From Giesbergeria sp. (lineage in GTDB: Bacteria > Pseudomonadota > Gammaproteobacteria > Burkholderiales > Burkholderiaceae_C), in contig JAUYGP010000287.1 of assembly GCA_030690515.1 (NCBI GenBank), forward strand, positions 1-15,347: a DNA stretch of 15,347 nucleotides. Reading direction: 5' to 3'. Below, piece by piece: positions 1 through 7,108 of the stretch. The notes beneath the pieces are model-generated. The model saw only the letters and a program-made list of their open reading frames with translations. It was not told the origin of the DNA and ran no database searches. A program made the translations under genes and the position numbers. Within the stretch, counting starts at the first letter, position 1; each line of letters opens with the position of its first letter.

Positions 1-33
1 AACATCACCGATTTTGATTTTTGACGTACTCCG

Positions 34-645
34 ATGAGATTTGTAATTGCTTTACTGCTGGCCGCAGGTGGTGGTCTGGCAGCATCTGACGTCACCGCTC
101 AAACCCGCTACCACTGCAGGGATGACAGCGGAAACACCTTCGTTCTGTCCCGGCCCTGCCCGTCGAACACCCGCACGACGGCGGCCGTGTCTGGGTCTGC
201 GCCATCGTCCTATGGTCGCAGCAGCAATAGCTATTCCACTGCGGTGCGGGTCCCCACCGAAGAGCCGGAACACTACCAGTACATGACTGCGCGCTGCCGT
301 TCGCTAGACAGCGGCATCCGTTCCGCTTATTCGCGCGGCATCAAGCCCGATGTGGTGGAAGGCATGCGGCGCGAATACAAACGCGATTGCCGGGAGCAGG
401 AGCAGGACGCTTATTCGCAGTTGTCGAATGAGCGGCGAGAGGTGAAAAAACAGCGCCGCGAGGAAGAACAATCGGCCCAATTGGTCGGCCAGAGCCAGCG
501 TGAACAGGAGCAGCGCTTTGCGGAGCAGTGCGCTGAATCGCGTCGCATCATTGCGGCCAAACGTGCGCGTACGGATCTCTCTGCGGGGGAGCGCAATGAA
601 CTTAGCCGTTTCGAGGACGCCTTCCTCGCACGGTGCAAGCGCTGA
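34..645 (+). CDS. Exported DUF4124-like small protein
   Basis: A 203-residue protein of unknown function. It begins with a signal peptide: an Arg at residue 3, then a hydrophobic run to about residue 18, with probable cleavage near the TAQ at 21-23. The mature start carries a YxCxDxxGxxxxxxxPCP pattern with Cys28 and Cys42. This resembles the DUF4124 domain of many proteobacterial envelope proteins, where the two cysteines probably form a disulfide. The rest is very polar, rich in Glu, Arg and Gln (about residues 100-190), and looks like a long helix or coiled coil. It is therefore likely periplasmic. No catalytic motif is visible. Only 33 bases lie upstream, with no clear Shine-Dalgarno, so the start is less certain than the frame. 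It ends 31 bases before the stop of the convergent rlmJ gene. Confidence 0.82.
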   Translation: MRFVIALLLAAGGGLAASDVTAQTRYHCRDDSGNTFVLSRPCPSNTRTTAAVSGSAPSSYGRSSNSYSTAVRVPTEEPEHYQYMTARCRSLDSGIRSAYSRGIKPDVVEGMRREYKRDCREQEQDAYSQLSNERREVKKQRREEEQSAQLVGQSQREQEQRFAEQCAESRRIIAAKRARTDLSAGERNELSRFEDAFLARCKR

Positions 646-676
646 CCTGCCAACCAGCCTTGGTCTGTGGGGCGGC

Positions 677-1561
677 TCAGCTGCCTGATTCGAGTGTGTG
701 GGTCGCGTTGCGATCCTGCCCCAACCGTTCCACCATCTGTGGTAGCGCTTTCTGCAGTCCGGCTTTCAGGGTATGGGGCGGGTTGATGAGGAACATGCCA
801 CTTGCGGGTAGCCCCGGGCGCTGCGTCTCGCCCTGAGCGTTCTCGGTGATCTTGCTCGACTTCACCGTGAGCGTGGCGTGCAGCCAACTCTTGCCTGCCT
901 TCTGCGCCATGGTCTTGAGTCTGCGGGGCAGGTCGTGGGCTTCGGGGCGCGGAATGATCGGGTACCAGACCGCGTAGGTACCTGTGGCAAAGCGCTTGAG
1001 CCCGTCCTGCACCATGTCCAGCACTTTTGCGTAGTCGCTCTTGATTTCATAGCTGGGATCGCACAACAGCAAAGCGCGGCGGGCCGGTGGAGGCAAGAAT
1101 TTCTTGACACCCTCAAAGCCATCCTCGTGCAGCACAGCCACCTGGCGACCGGCATTGAGCTGGGCCACGTTGCCCGCCAGTGCACGCAGATCGGTAGGGT
1201 GCAGTTCAAACAGTTTGAGCTTGTCGTGCGCCCGCAGCAGGCGCTGGATGATGAAGGGGGAGCCCGGGTACACCTTGGTGCCCGCGCCTTGGTTGAAGGC
1301 GCGCACCATGTCCACATAGGCCTGCAGTAAAGGCGTGAGTGCCTCGCCTGGCGCAGTCAGGCGCAGGATGCCTTCGCTGGCCTCGCCGCTGGTGCGCGCA
1401 TAGTCGCCGTCCAGCCGGTACAGGCCAGCGCCGGCATGGGTGTCCAGCACGGTGAGGGCGGCGTCCTTTTCAGTCAGGTATTGCAGGGCGGCAATCAGCA
1501 CCGTGTGCTTGAGCACGTCGGCGTGGTTGCCTGCATGGAAGGCGTGGCGGTAACTGAACAT
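677..1561 (-). CDS. rlmJ: 23S rRNA (adenine-2030-N6)-methyltransferase RlmJ
   Basis: A 294-residue SAM-dependent methyltransferase. The family N6-methylates A2030 of 23S rRNA, acting on free rRNA in the cytoplasm. The start at 1561 gives the highly characteristic N-terminus MFSYRHAFHAGNHADVLKH; the frame stays open eight codons further upstream, but that extension does not look like the family. The SAM-binding region follows (VLDTHAGAGLY, residues 39-49). The catalytic motif IV appears at 168-171 as DPSY, followed by EIKSDY. Many N6-adenine methyltransferases, including E. coli RlmJ, have DPPY, so the second proline is replaced by serine. Length and overall sequence are otherwise normal for the family. 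It is convergent with the small exported protein and divergent from the Ser/Thr kinase. Confidence 0.95.
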   Translation of the reverse strand: MFSYRHAFHAGNHADVLKHTVLIAALQYLTEKDAALTVLDTHAGAGLYRLDGDYARTSGEASEGILRLTAPGEALTPLLQAYVDMVRAFNQGAGTKVYPGSPFIIQRLLRAHDKLKLFELHPTDLRALAGNVAQLNAGRQVAVLHEDGFEGVKKFLPPPARRALLLCDPSYEIKSDYAKVLDMVQDGLKRFATGTYAVWYPIIPRPEAHDLPRRLKTMAQKAGKSWLHATLTVKSSKITENAQGETQRPGLPASGMFLINPPHTLKAGLQKALPQMVERLGQDRNATHTLESGS

Positions 1562-1734
1562 GCCCCAATGGTAACCATGCGGCAAGCGTTTGCCCTTCGA
1601 ACCAGATTTGAGGGCGGGATGACCCTGTGGGTGAAGGCTTCAGGCATGGGCACAATCGGCACTATTTCGCGGCCACTGACGTTTTTTTGCTGCCAAGATG
1701 CGTTTTGTTGCCTCGGGAGGGTTTCCGTGGGGCG

Positions 1735-3729
1735 ATGATTGCGCCTCAACCATCTTCCTGGGTGCCATCCATCCCTTGTTCTTCTGCCATGAATGTCCGT
1801 TCCAGCTCTGCGCCCGTTCCAGGGGTGCTCCATGTCGATGCATTGCCGGTGGGTACGCGCCTGGGCGAGTTCGAGATTCTCGCGCTGCTGGGCGTGGGAG
1901 GTTTTGGCATGGTGTACCGGGCGTTCGACCATTCCCTGCACCGGGCCGTGGCCATCAAGGAGTTCATGCCCGCAGCGCTGGCTGCCCGCACGGACGATGG
2001 CTCACTGATCGCGCGCTCGTCCGCTGACCAGTCAGCTTTCATGGCCGGATTGAAGTCCTTTGTGGGCGAGGCGCGCCTGCTTGCGCAGTTCGATCATCCA
2101 TCGCTCGTCAAGGTGTTCCGCTTCTGGGAAGCGAACAACACCGCCTACATGGTCATGCCCTTGTACACCGGTATGACCTTCAAGCAGGCACGCGCGCAAA
2201 TGCGCACCCCGCCGCCCGAGGCCTGGTTGCGCAAAATGTTGTGGTGTGTGCTGGGTGCCCTGAGGGTGCTGCATGGCGGGCAGACCTTGCACCGCGATGT
2301 ATCGCCCGATAACCTGTTTCTACAAGACATCGGTCCCCCGGTGCTGCTCGATCTGGGCGCGGCCCGCCATGCTATCAATGACCGGGACCATAAGCACACA
2401 GCCGTTCTGAAGGTGAACTACGCCCCCATCGAGCAATACGCGGATGGCGATGCCGATCTGGCCCAGGGTCCCTGGAGCGATCTATATTCGTTGGCCGCCG
2501 TGGTGCACGGTTGCCTGTGTAACGATACGCCACTGCCATCCACCCTGCGCTCCATTCGGGATCGCATGGTGCCGTTCTCCCGCGTGGCCAAGACGGTGCA
2601 CCGCCAGTTCGGGCAAGCGTATTCGCCTGCCTTCGTAGCGGCCATCTCCCAGTCTCTGGCGCTCAATCCCCAGGATCGTCCGCAGAGCATTGATGCCTTC
2701 CTGAAGACCATGGAGATGACGACGCCGCCCGACGGGGTCGATCATTTTGATTTTCGCGCCGACCTGGGCGACATCTGGGTCGAACCTACCGACCAGCCCG
2801 GTCCAGGGCAGGTGGTGCCGACGGTGGATGTAACGTCCGAGATGAAGGCAAAGCTCCGGCAATCGTCCTCGCCCGCACCTGCGGCGCCTGCTGCCGTGGT
2901 GGTGATCCCCCTGGCGCCCGCTGAGATCCCCAAGGTGCAGAGTCGGGCGCAGATGGCCGCCGAGCCCGACGCCGCAGACACCGTGTTCCTGGACCCGGGT
3001 GACACCGTTGTGATGGAAGACCTCGCAGGCAGCAGTTTTCTGGAACCAGCCCAGGCGCACAGTGAGCCGCAGGCGCCGGGCCTGGAGAAAGCACAGGCCC
3101 GCAGCCCCTCACAAAAGGCAGCTGCACGTGCAGCGAAAGAAACGGGTGGGGCAAAAGAAAAAGCGACAGCGCGTCCCCTGGGCATGGCTTGGCTGGCCAT
3201 GGCCGCTGCCTTTGTCGTGGTGGCGGCCGCAGCGGCCTATGGCTGGAGCAGCCGGGCCCCGGCGCCTGCGGATGCCATCATTACCGAGCTGAGGCCTCCG
3301 GTGCAGGCCACGCAGGAAGTGGCGTCGCAGTCCATCGCCGTTGCCCCCGCCTCCGAACCCACCGCTGCTGCCAGCGAGCCTGCAGCCGCCGAGGAGCCCG
3401 CTCCAGCTTTCGTGGCATCGGACGATCCGCGCGCAGTGTCCAAGGCGCCAGCGCGTTCGTCCCGATCGAACAAAGCCGCCAAAGAGCTGCCGCCGCCAGT
3501 GATCAGCCCGGTGCCTACCCCAGAGCCCGCACCGCCGCCACCGCCACCACCCGTGCCAACGCCTGCACCGCGCCCGGCACCCGTGCCCCTGTGTGAAAAC
3601 ACCAACGTGCTCACACGCAGCATGTGTTTGCGCGAAGAGTGCCGCAAGCAGGGCAATGCAGGCCGCGCAGCCTGTGTCGAATTCCGCAAGGCCATGGAGC
3701 CGCTGGAGCGCGGCAACGTGGGAAATTGA
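1735..3729 (+). CDS. Transmembrane Ser/Thr protein kinase with Cys-rich periplasmic tail
   Basis: A 664-residue Hanks-type kinase. The kinase domain covers about residues 40-325: glycine loop GVGGFGMV (53-60), ATP-binding Lys75, helix-C Glu112, catalytic loop HRDVSPDN (186-193; Asp188, Asn193), metal-binding DLG (206-208, in place of DFG) and an APIEQY activation-segment end (230-235). A Pro/Ala-rich cytoplasmic linker leads to one membrane segment at about 482-503. The outside part is Ala/Pro-rich with a polyproline run near 600, then a short tail with Cys620, 631, 636 and 647 (CX10CX4CX10C). The inferred topology is kinase inside and cysteines in the periplasm. The start is uncertain: ATG 1735 has a purine-rich GGGAGG 14 nt upstream plus GGGGCG close by; ATG 1789 begins nearer the conserved region but lacks a Shine-Dalgarno; the frame is open to 1627. 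No phosphatase or obvious substrate is adjacent. Confidence 0.9.
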   Translation: MIAPQPSSWVPSIPCSSAMNVRSSSAPVPGVLHVDALPVGTRLGEFEILALLGVGGFGMVYRAFDHSLHRAVAIKEFMPAALAARTDDGSLIARSSADQSAFMAGLKSFVGEARLLAQFDHPSLVKVFRFWEANNTAYMVMPLYTGMTFKQARAQMRTPPPEAWLRKMLWCVLGALRVLHGGQTLHRDVSPDNLFLQDIGPPVLLDLGAARHAINDRDHKHTAVLKVNYAPIEQYADGDADLAQGPWSDLYSLAAVVHGCLCNDTPLPSTLRSIRDRMVPFSRVAKTVHRQFGQAYSPAFVAAISQSLALNPQDRPQSIDAFLKTMEMTTPPDGVDHFDFRADLGDIWVEPTDQPGPGQVVPTVDVTSEMKAKLRQSSSPAPAAPAAVVVIPLAPAEIPKVQSRAQMAAEPDAADTVFLDPGDTVVMEDLAGSSFLEPAQAHSEPQAPGLEKAQARSPSQKAAARAAKETGGAKEKATARPLGMAWLAMAAAFVVVAAAAAYGWSSRAPAPADAIITELRPPVQATQEVASQSIAVAPASEPTAAASEPAAAEEPAPAFVASDDPRAVSKAPARSSRSNKAAKELPPPVISPVPTPEPAPPPPPPPVPTPAPRPAPVPLCENTNVLTRSMCLREECRKQGNAGRAACVEFRKAMEPLERGNVGN

Positions 3730-3743
3730 GCGGCCTGCCGTCG

Positions 3744-4000
3744 ATGCGCCTGCGCCACATTGAAGTCTTCAATGCGGTAATGGTCACCGGCAGCTTCAGC
3801 GGCGCTGCACGCTTGATCAACAACACCCTGCCGGCCGTGGGCCGAACGCTCAAGCATGCTGAGCTGCAATTGGGATTTCCGTTGTTCGAGCGTGCCGGGG
3901 GCGACTCGTGGCCACGGCCGAGGCGCGCAGTCTTTTCCGCTGGTGGAAAAGCTGTTTTCTGATCTCGACGAAGTGCGTCGCTTTGCGCAGGGGCAGGTGC
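3744..4000 (+). pseudogene. Decayed LysR-family regulator (N-terminal remnant)
   Basis: ATG 3744 opens a typical LysR helix-turn-helix (MRLRHIEVFNAVMVTGSFSG, then a recognition-helix region reading LPAVGRTLKHAELQLGF). The homology continues only across two frame changes. After LFER near 3892 it moves to the frame reading RLVATAEARSL (from 3902). After the T-run at 3933-3936 it moves again to the frame reading PLVEKLFSDLDEVRRFAQG. Both shifts are in the same direction and fit single-base losses at short homopolymers (GGGGG at 3897-3901, TTTT at 3933-3936). Beyond about 4000 I find no ligand-binding domain, so the gene is truncated even if the shifts were sequencing errors. The recognition helix also departs from the usual TQPAVSR pattern, which suggests relaxed selection. 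It starts 15 bases after the kinase stop. Confidence 0.72.
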
Positions 4001-4110
4001 CGGGAACGCTTGCAGGTTTGCCAAGCGCGTCGCTGGCCGCAATCCGGCCAGCGGTCCAGGGCGGTGTAGTCGCTGACGTGCGGAAAGACTTCGCGTCTTG
4101 CTGCCTGTAG

Positions 4111-4245
4111 CGTGGTGATGCGGGCGTCGTGGCCTACCAGTTCCGCCATGCCCGCGCTGCGCCTGCCGTGCGCAAAGCGCGGGGTTTGCCCGTGCTGACG
4201 ACGCCGGAAGGCGCCGTGCGTGCGTTGCGCGCCCGGTTTGCTTGA
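4111..4245 (+). pseudogene. Orphan coding-like fragment, family not recognised
   Basis: Directly after the TAG at 4108-4110, the same frame that carries the end of the LysR remnant runs 44 codons to a TGA at 4243-4245. Third positions are mostly G or C, and the peptide (GVVAYQFRHARAAPAVRKAR, then LPVLTTPEGAVRALRARFA) looks like a real protein C-terminus. There is no plausible start codon or ribosome site. The stretch 4001-4110 is also coding-like on the minus strand (HVSDYTALDRWPD), so this block may hold pieces of more than one dead gene. I cannot assign a family. It could be the displaced C-terminus of the LysR gene or of another gene lost by deletion. Confidence 0.35.
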
Positions 4246-4262
4246 TCGTTTTTGCAAGCACA

Positions 4263-4291
4263 TTGGCACAAGCGCGTTGTCTTTGTATAAT
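4263..4291 (+). promoter_or_regulatory. Sigma-70-type promoter of rplM-rpsI
   Basis: TTGGCA at 4263-4268 and a perfect TATAAT at 4286-4291 are separated by exactly 17 bases. This is the strongest promoter match noticed in the window, and it is followed by the ribosomal protein operon. Transcription would begin near 4298, leaving a leader of about 167 nt before the rplM start. Confidence 0.82.
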
Positions 4292-4419
4292 GGCGGGCTT
4301 CGCAGCGCTTGTGTGCTCCGCGGCGAAGTGCGAATGCAGCTCTTGGGCCGTGTTTGTAAGTACCACCTAAGAGGTTTCCACTCAGAGAAACGCCGACCGT
4401 GGAAAAGAGTGCCAAGGAC

Positions 4420-4441
4420 ACCGGTCCCTTTTTAGGCCGGT
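4420..4441 (+). promoter_or_regulatory. Leader hairpin upstream of rplM
   Basis: ACCGGTCC (4420-4427) can pair with GGCCGGT (4435-4441) as a 7-bp stem with one bulged T, around a loop of seven bases (4428-4434). It lies 23 bases before the rplM ATG, within the long leader. Ribosomal protein operons are often autoregulated through leader structures. Whether this hairpin is an L13-binding site is inference. Confidence 0.4.
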
Positions 4442-4464
4442 CAAACCCTCGAAAGAGAAAACTC

Positions 4465-4893
4465 ATGTCTACATTCAGCGCCAAACCCGCTGAGGTCGTG
4501 CACGAGTGGTTTGTGATTGACGCCACCGATAAGGTGCTCGGCCGGGTAGCCAGCGAAGTTGCCCTCCGTCTGCGCGGCAAACACAAAGCCATTTACACGC
4601 CTCACGTTGATACCGGTGACTTCATCGTCATCATCAACGCCGCAAAAATCAAGGTTACTGGCACCAAGTCGATCGACAAGGTGTACTACCGTCACTCGGG
4701 TTATCCCGGCGGTATTACGGCCACGAACTTCCGCGACATGCAATCCAAGCACCCCGGCCGCGCGCTGGAAAAGGCTGTCAAGGGCATGCTGCCCAAGGGC
4801 CCGCTCGGATACGCCATGATCAAGAAACTCAAGGTGTACGGTGGTGCTGAGCATCCCCACACCGCCCAACAGCCCAAAGTGCTGGAACTGTAA
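4465..4893 (+). CDS. rplM: 50S ribosomal protein L13 (uL13)
   Basis: A 142-residue protein, the standard length for bacterial L13. It belongs to the large ribosomal subunit and is an early assembly protein that binds 23S rRNA. Family hallmarks include WFVIDATDKVLGRVASEVA near the N-terminus, LRGKHKAIYTPHVDTGDF, the YYRHSGYPGG segment, and the C-terminal GAEHPHTAQQPKVLEL. The start MSTFSAKPAEV at 4465 follows a purine-rich GAAAGAGAAAA; the frame is open further upstream but that part does not match L13. It is first in the conserved rplM-rpsI pair, with 11 bases between the genes, driven by the promoter at 4263-4291. Confidence 0.98.
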   Translation: MSTFSAKPAEVVHEWFVIDATDKVLGRVASEVALRLRGKHKAIYTPHVDTGDFIVIINAAKIKVTGTKSIDKVYYRHSGYPGGITATNFRDMQSKHPGRALEKAVKGMLPKGPLGYAMIKKLKVYGGAEHPHTAQQPKVLEL

Positions 4894-4904
4894 GGAGCCT
4901 TGAG

Positions 4905-5297
4905 ATGATTGGTGAATGGAACAATGGCACCGGCCGTCGCAAATCGAGCGTCGCCCGTGTGTTTCTGAAAAAAGGCTCTGGCAAGATCACGATCAACGGC
5001 AAGGACATCCAGTCCTACTTCGGCCGTGAAACCTCGATCATGATCGCCAAGCAACCCCTGCTGTTGACCAACCACGCCGAAACCTTCGACGTGATGATCA
5101 ACGTGCACGGCGGCGGTGAGTCCGGTCAGGCCGGTGCGGCCCGCCACGGCATCACCCGTGCCCTGATCGACTACGACGCGACGCTTAAGCCGGCTTTGAG
5201 CCAGGCCGGTTTCGTGACGCGCGATGCACGCGAAGTCGAGCGTAAGAAGGTCGGTCTGCGTTCTGCACGCCGCGCCAAGCAGTTCTCCAAGCGCTAA
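4905..5297 (+). CDS. rpsI: 30S ribosomal protein S9 (uS9)
   Basis: A 130-residue protein, full length for S9. S9 is in the head of the small subunit and its C-terminal tail reaches towards the P-site tRNA. Visible hallmarks are the NGTGRRKSSVARVFL start region, the GGGESGQAGAARHGITRAL segment, and the basic tail RKKVGLRSARRAKQFSKR ending in Lys-Arg. A strong AAGGAG (4892-4897) overlaps the rplM stop and is correctly spaced before the ATG at 4905. It is translated from the rplM transcript, which ends at the terminator just downstream. Confidence 0.98.
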   Translation: MIGEWNNGTGRRKSSVARVFLKKGSGKITINGKDIQSYFGRETSIMIAKQPLLLTNHAETFDVMINVHGGGESGQAGAARHGITRALIDYDATLKPALSQAGFVTRDAREVERKKVGLRSARRAKQFSKR

Positions 5298-5320
5298 TCC
5301 GCTTTTTTACTGCCTTGCCC

Positions 5321-5362
5321 AAAGCCGCAACGGGGTCGCCCCGGTTGCGGCTTTATTTTTTT
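5321..5362 (+). terminator. Intrinsic terminator of rplM-rpsI
   Basis: AAAGCCGCAACGGGG (5321-5335), a TCG loop, and CCCCGGTTGCGGCTTT (5339-5354) form a stem of 15 pairs with one extra G in the right arm. The run ATTTTTTTT (5355-5362) follows. It begins 24 bases after the rpsI stop. The A/T-flanked stem may also act in the minus direction, but no minus-strand gene ends here. Confidence 0.9.
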
Positions 5363-5471
5363 GGCGAGGGTGTTGCGGTACCGGGGTATATTGCGGCACG
5401 AAAAGCAGACCCGGCCTTGCCCGAGTGGGGTCGGTATCGATCCGCTGCATTACACAGGAGTACGAACGCCC

Positions 5472-6200
5472 ATGCGCTTGCGATTGTTGCGCCGCCACCT
5501 GACCATCAGCGCGCCCCGTATGGCCGTGCGCAGCGCCATGCCGTGGCCATTGCGATGGCTTTTTCTGGCGGTGGTCTTTGGTTTTTGCGCTGCCGTTGCG
5601 ATGTGGGCGTTCGAATTTGGCCGCTCTATTGCTGGTATCGACGGTGTTAGCCGTGAGGAACTGATTCGTCTGCGCTCGGAAGTGGATCGCTTGCGGGAAG
5701 AAAACCAGCAAAAGCAGGCGGTCGTCAATACCTCGGACAGCATGCTGGTGGCGGAGCGCACGGCAATGCAGCAATTGATGGCGCGCCTACGGCAGGCCGA
5801 AGGGGAGAACACGGCCCTGCGGGAAGACCTGGGTTTCTTCGAAAAACTCATTCCTGCCAATGCGGGTAGCCAGGGGGTGGCGATCCGGGGGTTGCAGACG
5901 GAAATGTTGGCCGACGCACACTTGCGTTGGCAGGTGCTGGTAATGCGCCAGACCAAAAATGCGGCCGAGTTCAAGGGGCGGCTGGAACTGGTGCTTTCAG
6001 GCACGCGCGACGGCAAACCCTGGAGCCAGACGGTGCCCAATGCGGCGGCGCTGCAACTGCGCCAGTACCGCCGGTTGGAGGGAATGGTCGATTTGCCGCT
6101 GCGGGTCATGGTAAAAACAGTCACCGCCCGGGTCATGGATGGTTCCGTCCTCCATGCCACGCAGACCGCAGTGCTGGGCCAAGCCATGGCCGTGCACTGA
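5472..6200 (+). CDS. DUF6776-type membrane protein with coiled coil
   Basis: A 242-residue protein of unknown function that I place, by similarity of layout, with the DUF6776 family of betaproteobacteria. A short basic cytoplasmic N-terminus precedes one membrane segment (about residues 28-48). A charged coiled coil follows (about 60-125, with LRSEVDRLREENQQ as its start), then a compact C-terminal domain (about 130-242) with a predicted beta-rich pattern (WQVLVMRQTKNAAEFKGRLELVLSG). The C-terminal domain should lie in the periplasm. The start at 5472 is supported by AGGAG at 5456-5460; the frame is open back to 5361 but would overlap the terminator. It stands 45 bases before the bactofilin gene and may share its transcript. 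A scaffold or envelope role is inferred from topology only. Confidence 0.85.
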   Translation: MRLRLLRRHLTISAPRMAVRSAMPWPLRWLFLAVVFGFCAAVAMWAFEFGRSIAGIDGVSREELIRLRSEVDRLREENQQKQAVVNTSDSMLVAERTAMQQLMARLRQAEGENTALREDLGFFEKLIPANAGSQGVAIRGLQTEMLADAHLRWQVLVMRQTKNAAEFKGRLELVLSGTRDGKPWSQTVPNAAALQLRQYRRLEGMVDLPLRVMVKTVTARVMDGSVLHATQTAVLGQAMAVH

Positions 6201-6245
6201 GTTTTTGTTCGAATGCGTGCCAGTGTGCGCTAAGGAGTCTGATTC

Positions 6246-6644
6246 ATGTTTTCCCGCAACAAGCAACCCCCCATCAAAAGCCTGATCGCCGAAGGTAGTC
6301 GCATCGAAGGCAATGTGCACTTTACCGACGGTTTGCGCATCGATGGCGAAGTGGTGGGTGATGTGCGGGCTGCGTCGGACAAACCCGGGCTGCTGGTGAT
6401 CTCCGCATCGGCAAAGGTCGAGGGCGCCGTCTATGCCGATCACGTGATCGTCAACGGCCAAATCAATGGCCCGCTCCATGCGGGAACTATGCTGGAACTG
6501 CAGCCCAAGGCGCGCATTTCGGGGGATGTGCACTACAAAACCCTGGAAATGCACCAGGGAGCCACCATCTGCGGAAAGATGGTTCCTGCCGATACCGTGG
6601 TGGAAGAAAAGCCCACACTGAAATTGGCGTCAAGCAAGCAGTAA
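6246..6644 (+). CDS. Bactofilin (polymer-forming cytoskeletal protein)
   Basis: A 132-residue bactofilin. These proteins self-assemble into nucleotide-free beta-helical filaments that scaffold cell-wall enzymes. The core (about residues 16-112) shows the repeating short beta-strand pattern with regular glycines and hydrophobics: SRIEGNVHFTDGLRIDGEVVGDV, ISASAKVEGAVYADHVIVNG, GPLHAGTMLELQPKARISGDV. The N-terminus MFSRNKQ resembles the short membrane-targeting motif described for Caulobacter BacA (MFSKQAK). The tail after residue 115 is short and polar. AAGGAG at 6233-6238 fixes the ATG at 6246. It lies between the membrane/coiled-coil protein and erpA, all on the plus strand. A partner among nearby wall enzymes is plausible. 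Confidence 0.93.
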   Translation: MFSRNKQPPIKSLIAEGSRIEGNVHFTDGLRIDGEVVGDVRAASDKPGLLVISASAKVEGAVYADHVIVNGQINGPLHAGTMLELQPKARISGDVHYKTLEMHQGATICGKMVPADTVVEEKPTLKLASSKQ

Positions 6645-6702
6645 GCAGAAGAAACGGGGAGATTGCAGTAGCATCACGCCCAACCAGAATTGGAGTTTGC
6701 CC

Positions 6703-7065
6703 ATGAGTGCCGTTGCCGAAAATATCCCTACCGAAATGCCCGACCCCATCATCTTCACCGAAAGTGCGGCGGCCAAGGTGGCGGATCTGATTGCCGAGGA
6801 AGGTAATCCGGAGCTCAAGCTGCGCGTTTTTGTGCAAGGCGGTGGCTGCTCGGGCTTCCAGTATGGCTTTACCTTTGATGAAATCACCAACGAAGACGAT
6901 ACGGTGATGACCAAGAACGGCGTTTCGCTGCTGATTGACGCCATGAGTTTCCAGTACCTGGTGGGCGCCGAGATTGACTACAAGGAAGACCTGCAGGGCG
7001 CGCAGTTCGTCATCAAGAACCCGGGCGCCACCTCGACCTGCGGCTGCGGTTCCAGCTTCTCCTGA
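6703..7065 (+). CDS. erpA: Iron-sulfur cluster insertion protein ErpA
   Basis: A 120-residue A-type carrier that receives Fe-S clusters from the assembly machinery and passes them to apoproteins. The family fold and the three cluster-binding cysteines are present: Cys49 in GGGCSGFQYGF, and Cys113 and Cys115 in the C-terminal CGCGSSFS. The FTESAAAKVADLIAEEGNPELKLRVFV start is typical of ErpA rather than IscA. The ATG at 6703 is chosen because GGAG at 6692-6695 is spaced seven bases from it; a TTG two codons upstream is in frame but too close to that site. It follows the bactofilin gene by 58 bases and is convergent with anmK, leaving only 43 bases between the stops. Confidence 0.96.
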   Translation: MSAVAENIPTEMPDPIIFTESAAAKVADLIAEEGNPELKLRVFVQGGGCSGFQYGFTFDEITNEDDTVMTKNGVSLLIDAMSFQYLVGAEIDYKEDLQGAQFVIKNPGATSTCGCGSSFS

Positions 7066-7108
7066 GCCGGGCCTTGCCAGGGCCGCTTGCGCAGGCCCCT
7101 GCAGCGTT

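Noticed and set aside
3624..3743. Upstream extension of the LysR remnant into the end of the kinase gene
   Set aside because: It overlaps the kinase in another frame; LysR similarity begins exactly at the ATG at 3744.
5373..5392. TTGCGG and TATATT as a promoter for the membrane/coiled-coil gene
   Set aside because: Only eight bases separate them, far from the needed 16-18, and no better -35 element fits.
5361..5471. Upstream extension of the membrane/coiled-coil protein
   Set aside because: It would start within the rpsI terminator; the AGGAG at 5456 supports the start at 5472.
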